A stretch of DNA of 64,000 bases, taken from NCBI GenBank assembly GCA_024278455.1, contig JAJRTE010000107.1, forward strand, positions 1-64,000, in the 5' to 3' direction. The stretch's first letter is position 1. The number at the start of each line of letters is the position of its first letter. The translations under genes and the position numbers were made by a program. The notes under the pieces were generated by a model. It did not search any database. It was not told where the DNA came from and saw nothing but the letters and a program-made list of their open reading frames with translations. Positions 18,498 to 28,539 of this stretch are shown here, in pieces. Origin of the DNA: Myxococcota bacterium (GTDB lineage Bacteria > Myxococcota_A > UBA796 > JAJRTE01).

Positions 18498-19037
18498 ATG
18501 TCTAGAATAGGCCGCATGCCCATTGAACTCCCCACTGGCGTCACCGTCACGGAGAAGAATGGGGTCGTAAGGGTCAATGGGCCGAAGGGGGCGCTCACCA
18601 TGGCCTTGTCCCCGTTGATAACGTTGCGCCAGGAAGGTGTGAAGTTGTTGCTCGAACGCCGATCGGACGACCGCCGGGCCCGCTCCGTGCACGGCCTCAT
18701 GCGAAACCTGATCGCCAACATGGTGCGGGGTGTGTCCGCCGGATTCGAAAAGCGGTTGGATATCGTCGGGGTCGGATTCAAGGCAGAAAAGGCCGGCGGA
18801 GTGCTCAAGCTCAATCTGGGCTACTCTCACCCGGTGATCCTAGAAATCCCGGAAGGTATCGACATCGTACTGGAGAAACCGACGAAGATCGTCGTTCGCG
18901 GTATCGACGTACAGCAGGTTGGACAGGTCGCCGCGAACATAAGGGCCTATCGCCCGCCGGACATCTACAAGGGCAAGGGCGTTCGGTACGAGGGCGAGGT
19001 CGTCAAGCTCAAGCCAGGCAAGGCAGCAGCCGGCTAG
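18498..19037 (+). CDS. rplF: 50S ribosomal protein L6
   Basis: MSRIGRMPIELPTGVTVTEKNGVVRVNGPKG…RPPDIYKGKGVRYEGE. Confidence 0.97.
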   Translation: MSRIGRMPIELPTGVTVTEKNGVVRVNGPKGALTMALSPLITLRQEGVKLLLERRSDDRRARSVHGLMRNLIANMVRGVSAGFEKRLDIVGVGFKAEKAGGVLKLNLGYSHPVILEIPEGIDIVLEKPTKIVVRGIDVQQVGQVAANIRAYRPPDIYKGKGVRYEGEVVKLKPGKAAAG

Positions 19038-19112
19038 TGTGCGCTTTTGGGAACGCAGGTCGCCGGGTCGCCGGTCCGGACGTTCCAGGGAAGGGTGTTG
19101 GAGGTATTTGCC

Positions 19113-19481
19113 GTGGGAAAGACAAACCCGAGGGCCGTCGCCCGTGCGCGACGCAAGATGAGCATTCGAAAAAAGGTGCGCGGAACAACGCGCCGTCCTC
19201 GATTGTGCGTCTATTGCAGCGGACGACACATCTACGCCCAGATCATCGATGACCAATCCGGTCGGACCTTGGCGGCTGTGTCCACGCTGTCGCCGGCGAT
19301 TCGTTCTCAGGGCCAGGTGGCCGCAAACGTCGCGTCCGCGGTGAAGGTCGGCAAAGCCATCGCCGCTCAGGCACTGGAACGCGATATCAAGACAGTGGTC
19401 TTCGATCGAAACGGATTCGTCTATCACGGGAAGGTCAAAGCACTGGGCGACGCGGCCCGCAAGGGCGGGTTGCTGTTCTGA
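19113..19481 (+). CDS. rplR: 50S ribosomal protein L18 (GTG start)
   Basis: [37 protein letters not shown]…[31 protein letters not shown] upstream of GTG 19113. Confidence 0.93.
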   Translation: MGKTNPRAVARARRKMSIRKKVRGTTRRPRLCVYCSGRHIYAQIIDDQSGRTLAAVSTLSPAIRSQGQVAANVASAVKVGKAIAAQALERDIKTVVFDRNGFVYHGKVKALGDAARKGGLLF

Positions 19482-19513
19482 CACAGTGATGAATGACGTA
19501 TCGGGGAGTGATT

Positions 19514-20023
19514 GTGCAGCGAAACAATTCCGATGATATGCAACTCCTGGACAGGGTCGTCCACATCAACCGGGTTGCAAAGGTCGTCAAAGGCGGGCGC
19601 CGCTTCAGTTTCTCGGCTCTTGTCGTTGTCGGCGACGGAGAGGGCCGCGTGGGCGTCGGCCTTGGGAAGGCCACGGAAGTCCCGGAGGCCATCCGGAAGG
19701 GTGGCGAGCGTGCCAGGAAGAGCATGGTGACGATTCCCATTGTAAATCAGACGATTCCACACGGCGTCGTTGGCCGCTATGGGGCGGGTAGAGTCGTTTT
19801 GAGACCTGCCTCTCCTGGGACTGGCGTCATCGCCGGTGGTGCCGTTCGGGCGGTTTTGGAGGTGGCGGGAGTGCGAAACATCCTGACCAAGTCGCTGGGA
19901 ACCAGCAACCCGCACAATGTGGTCAAGGCCACCATGAACGGGTTGCAGCAGTTGCGCTCGGTAGAAGACGTGGCGGCTACTCGAGGGAAGGAAGTGCGCG
20001 CCGATGGAGAACTGGTGCGCTGA
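19514..20023 (+). CDS. rpsE: 30S ribosomal protein S5 (GTG 19514 preferred; ATG 19493 alternative)
   Basis: [43 protein letters not shown]. Confidence 0.95.
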   Translation: MQRNNSDDMQLLDRVVHINRVAKVVKGGRRFSFSALVVVGDGEGRVGVGLGKATEVPEAIRKGGERARKSMVTIPIVNQTIPHGVVGRYGAGRVVLRPASPGTGVIAGGAVRAVLEVAGVRNILTKSLGTSNPHNVVKATMNGLQQLRSVEDVAATRGKEVRADGELVR

Positions 20024-20066
20024 CTGAATCGCTTTCTTGGAACATACGAAGTTGTTGGGGATCGTC

Positions 20067-20252
20067 ATGAGTCGTCTGAAGGTAACGCTGGTCCGGAGTG
20101 GTATCGGTAGACCGGAATCCCAGAAGAAGATCTTGAAGGGACTCGGGCTGACCAGGCTGCACCGGACCGTCGTCAGGCAGAATTCGCCCACCATACGGGG
20201 AATGATCAAGAAAGTGCTCCACCTGGTACATGTCGAGGAAGTGCCGGAGTAG
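20067..20252 (+). CDS. rpmD: 50S ribosomal protein L30
   Basis: [50 protein letters not shown]. Confidence 0.96.
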   Translation: MSRLKVTLVRSGIGRPESQKKILKGLGLTRLHRTVVRQNSPTIRGMIKKVLHLVHVEEVPE

Positions 20253-20270
20253 CAAGGCAAGGGAGTTGAC

Positions 20271-20714
20271 ATGGGCAACGAACTATCCAAACTGACCGTG
20301 GTGCCGGGATCGAGGCGCCGCCGGCGTCGCCTTGGTCGGGGCATCGGATCCGGCAGGGGAAAGACCTGTGGGCGTGGCGTCAAGGGGCAATGTTCGCGGT
20401 CCGGCTCCGGGGCACGGCCTGGTTTCGAGGGTGGACAGATGCCCTTGCAGCGGCGTGTCCCGAAACGGGGGTTCTCGAACATCTTCCAGGAGCGATATGA
20501 TATCGTCAACGTGAGGACCCTTGCGAGACTCTCGGGTGTCGATGTGGTGGACCCTTCGGTGTTGCGGGCAGCGGGAATGATCTCGGGGCGGCGGAAGGTG
20601 AAGATTCTGTCGTCCGGTGAAATGACACGGCCGTTGACGGTACGAGCACACAAGTTCAGCGCCCAGGCGGTCGCGAAGATCGAAGCCTGCGGTGGCAAGG
20701 TGGAGGTACTCTGA
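20271..20714 (+). CDS. rplO: 50S ribosomal protein L15
   Basis: [25 protein letters not shown]…[20 protein letters not shown]. Confidence 0.97.
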   Translation: MGNELSKLTVVPGSRRRRRRLGRGIGSGRGKTCGRGVKGQCSRSGSGARPGFEGGQMPLQRRVPKRGFSNIFQERYDIVNVRTLARLSGVDVVDPSVLRAAGMISGRRKVKILSSGEMTRPLTVRAHKFSAQAVAKIEACGGKVEVL

Positions 20715-20715
20715 C

Positions 20716-22044
20716 TTGGCCGGCGGCTATCGAAACATATTCAAGATTCCTGAGCTGCGGAGTCGTGTGCTGTTTACCGTGGCGTTGCTCGGCGTGTACC
20801 GTCTCGGGGTATTCATACCAGTTCCAGGAACGAACCGAGCCGCGCTCGCCCAGTTTTTCGAAAGTAGCGGAAAGGGAACCCTGCTCGGCCTGTACGACAT
20901 GTTCTCCGGCGGGGCCCTGCTTCGTTTTTCGGTCTTTACCCTCGGGATCATGCCCTACATCACCGCCTCGATCATCTTGCAGGTGCTGACCGTGGTGGTG
21001 CCGCAGCTCGAGCGGCTCTCCAAGGAAGGTGAGACCGGCCGCAGAAAGATCACGCAGTACACGCGGTACGGGACGATCGTGATCTCTGCGGTTCAGAGTC
21101 TGGCGATATCCTACAGCCTCGAGTCCATGCCCGGCGTACAGGACATGCCTGTCGTGATCAACCCGGGGTGGGGATTCCGAATGCTCGCCCTGGTGACGTT
21201 GACCGCGGGCACCTGTTTCATCATGTGGCTTGGTGAGCAGATTTCGGACAGGGGCATCGGGAATGGTATTTCGCTCATCATCTTCGCCGGTATCGTCGCC
21301 CGGTTCCCGGTCGCGATCTTCAACACGTTCCAGCAGGTCGGTATTGGCGAACTGCCTATCGCCGAACTCTTGGGGCTCACCCTGTTCATGGTTGCCGTCA
21401 TCGCTGCCATCGTCTTTTGTGAGCGGGGGCAGAGGCGCATTCCCGTTCAGTACGCCAAGCGGGTCGTCGGCCGGAAAGTGTATGGGGGGCAGACAGCCCA
21501 CCTGCCGTTGAAGATCAACATGTCGGGCGTGATTCCCCCGATCTTCGCATCCTCCTTGATGGTCTTCCCGGCAACCATCAGCAGCTTTGTCGGTGAGGAC
21601 CGGTTTCCCTGGTTGGCTGCGTTCAACGGTGCGATGAGGCATGATCAGATCCTCTACAACGTTTTGTATGTGGCGATGATCATATTCTTCTGCTACTTCT
21701 ATACCGCCGTGACCTTCAATCCGGATGACGTGGCGGAGAACATGAAGAAGTACAACGGCTTCATCCCCGGGATTCGACCGGGGAAGAAGACGGCAGAGTA
21801 CATAGACAGGATTCTCACGCGGATTACCTTGGGGGGGGCGCTCTACCTGTCGGTTGTTTGTGTGCTCCCCACGTTCCTGATGGTTCGCTTTGGTGTGCCA
21901 TTCTATTTCGGAGGTACGTCGCTCTTGATCGTGGTCGGCGTCGCCCTGGACACGGTGGCGCAGATCGACTCCCATCTGCTGACGCGCGAGTATGAAGGTC
22001 TGCTCGGGGCGAAGGGCGGGAGAATTCGAGGTCGACGTCGCTAG
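20716..22044 (+). CDS. secY: Protein translocase subunit SecY (TTG start)
   Basis: FKIPELRSRVLFTVALLGVYRLGVFIPVPGT…GMMPYI-type TM pattern; TTG 20716 directly after the rplO stop. Confidence 0.97.
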   Translation: MAGGYRNIFKIPELRSRVLFTVALLGVYRLGVFIPVPGTNRAALAQFFESSGKGTLLGLYDMFSGGALLRFSVFTLGIMPYITASIILQVLTVVVPQLERLSKEGETGRRKITQYTRYGTIVISAVQSLAISYSLESMPGVQDMPVVINPGWGFRMLALVTLTAGTCFIMWLGEQISDRGIGNGISLIIFAGIVARFPVAIFNTFQQVGIGELPIAELLGLTLFMVAVIAAIVFCERGQRRIPVQYAKRVVGRKVYGGQTAHLPLKINMSGVIPPIFASSLMVFPATISSFVGEDRFPWLAAFNGAMRHDQILYNVLYVAMIIFFCYFYTAVTFNPDDVAENMKKYNGFIPGIRPGKKTAEYIDRILTRITLGGALYLSVVCVLPTFLMVRFGVPFYFGGTSLLIVVGVALDTVAQIDSHLLTREYEGLLGAKGGRIRGRRR

Positions 22045-22082
22045 CTGTCACCGGGTTCGCCCAAATGATCGGGTAGGAAGAA

Positions 22083-22307
22083 ATGTCAAGTCAGAAAGAG
22101 GAAGCTATCGAGGTGGTTGGTACGGTCATCGAGCCACTTCCCAACGCAATGTTTCGTGTGCAGTTGGAGAACGGCCACAAGATCCTCGCCCACATTTCGG
22201 GCAAGATGCGGATGCATTTCATCAAGATCTTGCCCGGTGACCAGGTGACCGTGGAGCTTTCTCCCTATGACTTGACTCGAGGGCGAATAACCTACAGGGC
22301 AAAGTAA
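22083..22307 (+). CDS. infA: Translation initiation factor IF-1
   Basis: [66 protein letters not shown]. Confidence 0.98.
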   Translation: MSSQKEEAIEVVGTVIEPLPNAMFRVQLENGHKILAHISGKMRMHFIKILPGDQVTVELSPYDLTRGRITYRAK

Positions 22308-22334
22308 CCCAAACGTGGTCAAGGACGTAGAAAA

Positions 22335-22448
22335 ATGAAGGTCAAGGCGTCAGTGAAGAAGATGTGTGTAAAGTGTCGAACGATCAAGAGGCGAGGAATC
22401 GTGAGTATTATATGTCCGAACCCGAAGCACAAGCAACGGCAGGGATGA
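22335..22448 (+). CDS. rpmJ: 50S ribosomal protein L36
   Basis: Read directly: [37 protein letters not shown]. Confidence 0.97.
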   Translation: MKVKASVKKMCVKCRTIKRRGIVSIICPNPKHKQRQG

Positions 22449-22502
22449 CGCAACGATCCTGTCGCCCGTCTGACACGCTCAACCTGGTAAGGAGGCCTGG
22501 CT

Positions 22503-22871
22503 TTGGCTCGAATCGCTGGTATTGATCTTCCTCGCAACAAGCGTATCGAGGTCGGTTTGACCTATATCTTCGGGATTGGACGTTCGACCAGTCGCCGGGT
22601 CCTGGCGAGCGCGAATGTCAGTCCGGATACACGAACCGACAGCCTCACCGATGCCGAGATAGCTCGCATCCGGGCGGTCATCGACCGTGATTGCAAGGTA
22701 GAAGGCGACCTTCGTAAGGAGGTCGGAATGAACATCAAGCGGTTGATGGACATCAACTGCTATCGGGGACTGCGCCACAGGCGTGGCTTGCCGGTTCGGG
22801 GTCAGAGAACGCACACGAATGCTCGGACTCGAAAGGGACCACGGCGAGCGATTGCTGGAAAGAAGAAGTGA
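22503..22871 (+). CDS. rpsM: 30S ribosomal protein S13 (TTG start)
   Basis: [30 protein letters not shown]…[25 protein letters not shown]. Confidence 0.97.
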   Translation: MARIAGIDLPRNKRIEVGLTYIFGIGRSTSRRVLASANVSPDTRTDSLTDAEIARIRAVIDRDCKVEGDLRKEVGMNIKRLMDINCYRGLRHRRGLPVRGQRTHTNARTRKGPRRAIAGKKK

Positions 22872-22924
22872 CCCGATAGGGAAAGCGCCCTGGGAAACGC
22901 GGCGCGCAACGGTAGGGAATCTCC

Positions 22925-23317
22925 ATGGCAAAGCAAAGAAGAATCTCTCGCAAGAAGAAAGTCAGGAAGAACATCCAGAAGGGGATTGCCCATATCCAGG
23001 CCACCTTCAACAACACCATCGTCACGATCTCGGATGAGATGGGTAATACGATTGCGTGGTCGAGTGCTGGTGTGAGAGGGTTCAAGGGCTCCCGCAAGAG
23101 CACCCCGTTCGCCGCTCAGCTCGCCGCCGAGGACGCTGCGAAAAAGGCCATGGAGCACGGTCTTCGTACCGTTGGCGTGCAGGTCAAGGGGCCTGGGGCG
23201 GGCAGGGAATCGGCCTTGCGCTCGCTACAGGCATCCGGCCTGAAGATTACCTTGATCCGCGACGTGACGCCAATTCCGCACAACGGTTGCCGTCCCCCCA
23301 AGCGTCGAAGGGTTTGA
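22925..23317 (+). CDS. rpsK: 30S ribosomal protein S11
   Basis: [46 protein letters not shown]…[16 protein letters not shown]. Confidence 0.98.
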   Translation: MAKQRRISRKKKVRKNIQKGIAHIQATFNNTIVTISDEMGNTIAWSSAGVRGFKGSRKSTPFAAQLAAEDAAKKAMEHGLRTVGVQVKGPGAGRESALRSLQASGLKITLIRDVTPIPHNGCRPPKRRRV

Positions 23318-23377
23318 TCAGCGCGCATGAAGTGGTCATGCTGCAGGAATTCTACGTGATTTCGTCTGGAGGACGTT

Positions 23378-24004
23378 TTGGCTAGGTACAGAGATTCCGT
23401 ATGCCGGCTCTGCCGCCGCGAAGGTGTGAAGTTGTTCTTGAAGGGCGAACGTTGTTTCACTGACAAGTGCGCGTTCGACCGCAGACAGTATCCGCCCGGT
23501 CAGCACGGACAGCGACGCCACAAGGAGACCGAGTACGGGCGTCAGTTGCGCGAAAAGCAGAAAGCCCGGCGTGTCTACGGGGTGCTCGAGAAGCAGTTCC
23601 ATCTGTATTTCGAAAGGGCGGACCGGCAGAAGGGAGAGACTGGCAAGAACCTCCTGACCATTCTCGAAAGGCGGCTCGACAACATCGTCTATCGGCTGGG
23701 ATTCGCCTGTACCCGGGCCGAGGCTCGCCAACTCGTCAGGCATGGTCACTTCCTCGTCAATGGCAAAAAGGTCAACATTCCGTCCTTTCTCGTGAAACCA
23801 GGCGACAGGATCGAATTGCGAGAAAAGAGTCGAAAGATACAGAGAGTGCTCGACTCTCTGGAAGCGGTCTCCAGGCGTCAGATGCCCTCCTGGCTGGAGC
23901 TGGACAAGAACGCTTTCAAGGGATCCATGACAGCGCTGCCGGTCCGGGAGGAACTCCCCTCTGACTTCAATGAGCAGCTCATCGTGGAACTCTATTCCCG
24001 GTAG
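23378..24004 (+). CDS. rpsD: 30S ribosomal protein S4 (TTG start)
   Basis: [47 protein letters not shown]. Confidence 0.97.
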   Translation: MARYRDSVCRLCRREGVKLFLKGERCFTDKCAFDRRQYPPGQHGQRRHKETEYGRQLREKQKARRVYGVLEKQFHLYFERADRQKGETGKNLLTILERRLDNIVYRLGFACTRAEARQLVRHGHFLVNGKKVNIPSFLVKPGDRIELREKSRKIQRVLDSLEAVSRRQMPSWLELDKNAFKGSMTALPVREELPSDFNEQLIVELYSR

Positions 24005-24050
24005 ATCGCGTTTGTCTTTTTCCCCTCTGGTCTCTGGGTGCGGAGGTTTC

Positions 24051-25040
24051 ATGTACAGGAATTGGCGGTCTCTCATTCGACCTCGGTCACTCGACGTGGA
24101 CAACGAGACGCTGACGAGTCACTACGGCAAGTTCGTCGCAAAGCCGCTCGAGCGCGGGTTCGGCGTGACCTTGGGCAATTCCCTGCGACGTATCCTGCTG
24201 TCGAGCCTGCAGGGCGCGGCCATTACTTCCGTCAAGATCGAGGGCGCGTTGCACGAATTCACCTCGATTCCAGGCGTCCTCGAGGATGTCACCGACATCG
24301 TGCTCAATCTCAAGGGCGTGCGCTTCAAGCTCGACTCATACGACAGTAGCACGGTCCGCATCGAGAGCCGTGGCGAGTGCGAGATCACAGCAGGGGACAT
24401 TATCACCGGAGCCGGTGTCGAGATCCTCAACCCTGATCACCACATCGCAACGTTGAACGCCGAGGGCCGGCTTTACGCCGAGATGAGTGTCAAGATGGGA
24501 AAGGGGTATGTGCCGGCTGACAAGAATGTCGACGGCGACCTGCCCATCGGCACCATTCCTGTCGACGCCATCTTCACGCCCGTTCGGAAGGTCAACTTTA
24601 CCGTGACGAACGCACGTGTCGGGCATGAAACCGATTATGACAAACTCACACTGGAAGTTTGGACCGACGGCAGCGTCCTTCCACAGGACGCCGTCGCTTA
24701 TGCCGCGAAAATCCTGAAGGAGCAGCTCCAGGTCTTCATCAACTTCGAGGAGGAACCGGAACCGGTCGAGCCGGAGGAAGAGGAAGAGGAAGAGGAATTC
24801 AACGAGAACCTGTTCAAGACAGTCGATGAACTCGAGCTGTCTGTCCGTTCAGCGAATTGCCTGCAGAACGCTAGCATCAAGTACATCTACGAACTCGTGG
24901 AGAAGACCGAGGCCGAAATGTTGAAAACGAAGAACTTCGGTCGCAAATCCCTCACCGAGATCAAGGATATTCTGGGAGAGATGGGGTTGTCTCTGGGCAT
25001 GAAACTCCACAACTTCCCCAAACACAAACTGCCCAAGTGA
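24051..25040 (+). CDS. rpoA: DNA-directed RNA polymerase alpha subunit
   Basis: [56 protein letters not shown]; alpha-[48 protein letters not shown]. Confidence 0.98.
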   Translation: MYRNWRSLIRPRSLDVDNETLTSHYGKFVAKPLERGFGVTLGNSLRRILLSSLQGAAITSVKIEGALHEFTSIPGVLEDVTDIVLNLKGVRFKLDSYDSSTVRIESRGECEITAGDIITGAGVEILNPDHHIATLNAEGRLYAEMSVKMGKGYVPADKNVDGDLPIGTIPVDAIFTPVRKVNFTVTNARVGHETDYDKLTLEVWTDGSVLPQDAVAYAAKILKEQLQVFINFEEEPEPVEPEEEEEEEEFNENLFKTVDELELSVRSANCLQNASIKYIYELVEKTEAEMLKTKNFGRKSLTEIKDILGEMGLSLGMKLHNFPKHKLPK

Positions 25041-25061
25041 CAAAAGCTGGGGATTGGCGCT

Positions 25062-25496
25062 ATGAGACATCTCAAAGGACGGCGCAAGCTGAACCGCTCA
25101 GGTTCCCATCGCGTCGCTATGCTTCGAAATATGGTGACAGCTCTGTTGCGGCATGAGCAAATCACCACAACCGATACACGCGCGAAGGAAATCAGGCCGA
25201 TCGCCGAACGTGTGATCACCCTTGCAAAGCGCGTGCAGCTCGAGCAGTTGACTCAGGGCTCCGAAGACGAGCAGCAGAAAGCCGTTGCGCAGCGTGTGCA
25301 CGGGTTCCGCCTGGCGCGCAGGTGGGTTAATGACCGGGAGGTGTTGCAAAAGGTCTTCGATGTCTACGGGGTGCGCTATCGGGACCGGAACGGTGGCTAC
25401 ACCCGGATCATCAAGCTCGGCTTTCGTCCAGGCGACAACGCCCCGATGAGTTTGATTCAGCTCGTGGAGGAGGAGGGGGAGACGTCTTCGGCCTGA
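25062..25496 (+). CDS. rplQ: 50S ribosomal protein L17
   Basis: MRHLKGRRKLNRSGSHRVAMLRNMVTALLRHEQITTTDTRAKEIRPIAERVITLAK. Confidence 0.97.
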   Translation: MRHLKGRRKLNRSGSHRVAMLRNMVTALLRHEQITTTDTRAKEIRPIAERVITLAKRVQLEQLTQGSEDEQQKAVAQRVHGFRLARRWVNDREVLQKVFDVYGVRYRDRNGGYTRIIKLGFRPGDNAPMSLIQLVEEEGETSSA

Positions 25497-25538
25497 AGCA
25501 GTCGAGCCCGCGACACGACGAGTAACTTCCCGATCTCG

Positions 25539-25568
25539 CCGGCAGTCTCCCGATTGCCGGTTTTTTTT
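25539..25568 (+). terminator. Rho-independent terminator of the ribosomal protein cluster
   Basis: CCGGCA (25539-25544), 10-nt loop, TGCCGG (25555-25560), then TTTTTTTT. Confidence 0.9.
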
Positions 25569-25946
25569 GTCCTCGCTTCGAAGTTGCCAGGTAAGCGCTT
25601 GCGGCCACTCCACTACCCGGAGTTCACCGACACGCTCCCGGGGCCAGGGCGTCGCGGCTTCTGAAGATGCAGCGTCCAGACAGGGCGACACCGACCAGCG
25701 CATGCGTACACCTCTCTACCCCACCGACCGTGCAGTGCGCGTCTGGCCAGGTCGTTCGCGGGGGCTTGGTGCCGGGTTCCGTCGCGAGTGGACTATTCCG
25801 AAGAGGATGCAACGTTGGAGGCCGGCGGGCACGAGGACTTGTGCCACGTTCCCGCGCTTCGTCTCCAGCAGCAGAGTCCAGGGGTGACGGTGTATACTTG
25901 AACAGGTTCGAGGCGTGGAGGCATAGGGCTCAGTTGGAGAGGAAAC

Positions 25947-28130
25947 ATGTCGCGTGGCGCGATTGCAGTGCTGACGATGCTATGGCTTGGGGCACTCGCT
26001 TGCCACTCCCCCGACCCGGACCGGGACCTGGATGGGTCGCCGGCGTCCAGGGACTGTGACGATACCGACCCCAGGACCTATCCCGGCGCCGATGAGGTAT
26101 GCGAGGATGGCATCGATCAGAACTGTGACGGCGGTGACGAGCCGTGCCCGGACGCGGAGCAGGATTGGGACCAGGATGGGTTCGACGCCATCGAGTATGG
26201 TGGAGCCGATTGCAACGACCAGCGAAGCGACGTGTACCCGGGGGCGCCGGAAGTGCCATACGACGGTATTGATCAGGATTGCAGCGGCGAGGACCTGGTG
26301 GACGTGGATGGCGACGGCCAGGCCGCGACGGAGGCCGGGGGAGAGGATTGCAACGACGCAGCCGCCACGGTCTACCTGGGCGCGGCCGAAACGCCCTACG
26401 ACGGTGTGGACCAGGATTGTGACGGAAGCGACACCGTCGATGTGGACGGCGACGGCGTTCCCGGCATTCCTGCTGGAGGGGACGACTGTGACGACGAGGA
26501 CGCCGGCGTGTATCCCGGCGCGGAAGAACTGCCGGAAAACGGGGTCGATGAGAACTGCGACGGACTGGACGACATCGACCAGGACAGCGACGGACATGGC
26601 GCCGCTGACGATTGCGACGACAGCGACCCAGGCGTCTACCCCGGCGCCGTGGAGACGCCTTGCAACGAACTGGACGAGGACTGCGACGGGTACGTCGAGG
26701 ACCGGGATTGCGATGGCGTCGACGGCCCACCTCTTGGCCCCGATTGCGACGACACCGACCCGGACATTTCTCCGCTCGCCCCTGAAGTGCCGTGCAATGG
26801 CATCGACGAAAACTGTGACGGGTTCGCCGGGGACGAAGATTGTGACGGGGTGGACGGGTCGAACACTGGTGGAGCGGACTGTGACGACCTGAACGCTGCT
26901 GTCTATCCGGGCGCGATAGAGGTGCTCAACAATGACCGGGATGACGATTGTGACGGCAGCGTCGACGAGCCGGCGCATGCTGGGGACGCCTCGTCTGGCT
27001 TTTGGGGACCGGCGGGGAGCCATGCAGGGGCCGCCCTTGCGGTCGGAGACCTGGATGGCGATGGCGTACCGGACTTGGCGATCGGCGCGCCGGCCTATGC
27101 CGGTGAGCAGGAGCCCGCAACCGGGGCTGTCTTCGTTGTTGCAGGCGGGCGGGAAAGTCTCGAGAGCGAACTCCTGGAGCCAAGCAGTCTTCTGGTCGGA
27201 CAGGCGGACGGCGAGTATTTCGGTGCGTCGCTTGCGATCGGGGACGTGGATGGAGACGGAACGAATGATTTGATCATTGGAGCGCCGGGACGACCGGATG
27301 ACCCGACGTTTGCCGGCAAGGTCTATGTCGTGTCCGGGAGTGTCCTGCCATTTTCCGGTACGGTCGTTGCCCTTGCGCTGGTGGTGGAGGGTGCTGAGGT
27401 GGGAAGCAGGTTCGGCGCCGCCGTCGCCGTTCCCGGTGACGTGAATGGCGATGGCGTGGATGATTTCCTGATCGGCGCGCCCGAATCGACCTGTGGCGCC
27501 GGGGCGGCTTGCGGCGCCGCCTATTTCTTCCTGGGATCCTCCAGCGCAGTCCCGCCAGCCCCGGGTTCCGCCGACCTCCTGTGGACCGGCACCGAAAACG
27601 GAGAGCGCACGGGCGCCTACGTCGCAGGAACGGGGGATATCGACCAGGACGGCATGGCGGACATGGCGATCGGGTCTCCGGGTGCCAACGCGGGGATCGG
27701 TCTTGTCTCGTTCTTTCTCGGGCGTGACCATGCCACCCACTGGCCGGACGATCGCGTCAAGACAGTGGTAGTCAGTCTGGAAGACACCCAGCCCATCGGC
27801 CTTGGGCCAGTGGCTGAGTGTGGCGACATCAACCAGGACGGCCACGTAGACCTTCTGCTCGGTGCACCCGGGGACGCCGACGACACGGGCCGTACCTACG
27901 TCCTGTTTGGACCTTGGCTCCAGGAGAGCCAGCAGGTCTATGAAATAGAGAGACTCTCGCATGCTTCATTCCTGGGCGAGGGCGAGGGAGATCGGTTCGG
28001 AAGTGTTTTTCGCACCGGGTGGGTGTCTGGCGGAGCGTTCGCCGATGTCCTGGTCGGCGCCGCCGCCCATGACGGCTCCAGCGGGCGTCTGTATCTTTTC
28101 CAGGCCGCAGGGGGAAAGGTGTGGGGCTAA
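25947..28130 (+). CDS. MopE-like lipoprotein with DCDD…YPGAxE…DGxDxNCDG repeats and FG-GAP (integrin-alpha-like) repeats; terminated early by in-frame TAA
   Basis: Lipobox-like LGALAC; about 8 MopE repeats; GDLDGDGVPDLAIGAP, GDVDGDGTNDLIIGAP, GDVNGDGVDDFLIGAP. Confidence 0.9.
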   Translation: MSRGAIAVLTMLWLGALACHSPDPDRDLDGSPASRDCDDTDPRTYPGADEVCEDGIDQNCDGGDEPCPDAEQDWDQDGFDAIEYGGADCNDQRSDVYPGAPEVPYDGIDQDCSGEDLVDVDGDGQAATEAGGEDCNDAAATVYLGAAETPYDGVDQDCDGSDTVDVDGDGVPGIPAGGDDCDDEDAGVYPGAEELPENGVDENCDGLDDIDQDSDGHGAADDCDDSDPGVYPGAVETPCNELDEDCDGYVEDRDCDGVDGPPLGPDCDDTDPDISPLAPEVPCNGIDENCDGFAGDEDCDGVDGSNTGGADCDDLNAAVYPGAIEVLNNDRDDDCDGSVDEPAHAGDASSGFWGPAGSHAGAALAVGDLDGDGVPDLAIGAPAYAGEQEPATGAVFVVAGGRESLESELLEPSSLLVGQADGEYFGASLAIGDVDGDGTNDLIIGAPGRPDDPTFAGKVYVVSGSVLPFSGTVVALALVVEGAEVGSRFGAAVAVPGDVNGDGVDDFLIGAPESTCGAGAACGAAYFFLGSSSAVPPAPGSADLLWTGTENGERTGAYVAGTGDIDQDGMADMAIGSPGANAGIGLVSFFLGRDHATHWPDDRVKTVVVSLEDTQPIGLGPVAECGDINQDGHVDLLLGAPGDADDTGRTYVLFGPWLQESQQVYEIERLSHASFLGEGEGDRFGSVFRTGWVSGGAFADVLVGAAAHDGSSGRLYLFQAAGGKVWG

Positions 28131-28307
28131 ATCGGTGCTGACCAGGCCATGACGGCTTGGGAGGGCTCCACCACGGTGCCGGGCGTGGGGGGCGTCATGG
28201 CGCTCGGCGACCTTGACCAGAATGGCACGGATGATCTCGTCATCGGCGTGCCCGGCGACGGGACTCGAGCCCAGGCCGGTGGGGCCGCGCTGGTCTTCCT
28301 CTTTTGA
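28131..28307 (+). pseudogene. Same-frame remnant of the last FG-GAP repeat after the TAA at 28128-28130
   Basis: Read directly in frame: IGADQAMTAWEGSTTVPGVGGVMALGDLDQNGTDDLVIGVPGDGTRAQAGGAALVFLF*, stop TGA 28305-28307. Confidence 0.75.
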
Positions 28308-28460
28308 GCATCGCTATCGTTGCAGGGGCAGTCTCATCCACCGGGCGGAGCCGTGGTGCCCGTGGATATCCGCCTGGTCTCGCCTGCAACGACGATGCCT
28401 TGCAGAGCATGTCCCATGTCTCCGGTGCGTCCCGCCGGCACGCGGGCTGAATCACGGGGC

Positions 28461-28488
28461 TTGCTGCAACAGGCCTTGGCGCTATACT
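28461..28488 (+). promoter_or_regulatory. Candidate sigma-70 promoter for the AsmA/YdbH-like gene
   Basis: TTGCTG (28461-28466), 16-nt spacer, TATACT (28483-28488). Confidence 0.4.
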
Positions 28489-28539
28489 GAAAGCGACTCG
28501 TGTCACACGTTGGGTGTGCACAGCCAAAGCAGGGGCAGC

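Noticed and set aside
20656-21975. 439-aa minus-strand ORF across secY
   Set aside because: Antisense shadow of an unambiguous secY.
25569-25946. Possible tRNA or small RNA between rplQ and the MopE-like gene
   Set aside because: No cloverleaf or T-loop could be assembled by eye; only the rplQ terminator and a lone TATACT were seen.
26020-26980. Possible CRISPR-like array from periodic repeats
   Set aside because: Periodicity is protein-coding MopE repeats with variable unit sequence, not direct repeats with unique spacers.
25980-27962. 660-aa minus-strand ORF and Arg/Pro-rich 266-aa ORF (25930-26730)
   Set aside because: Antisense/out-of-frame readings of the MopE repeats; regularity comes from the repeated DCDD/DGD codons.
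28213-28539. N-terminal extension of the 1298-aa ORF
   Set aside because: Overlaps the FG-GAP remnant in another frame; ATG 28540 directly precedes a basic/TM N-terminus and follows a candidate promoter.
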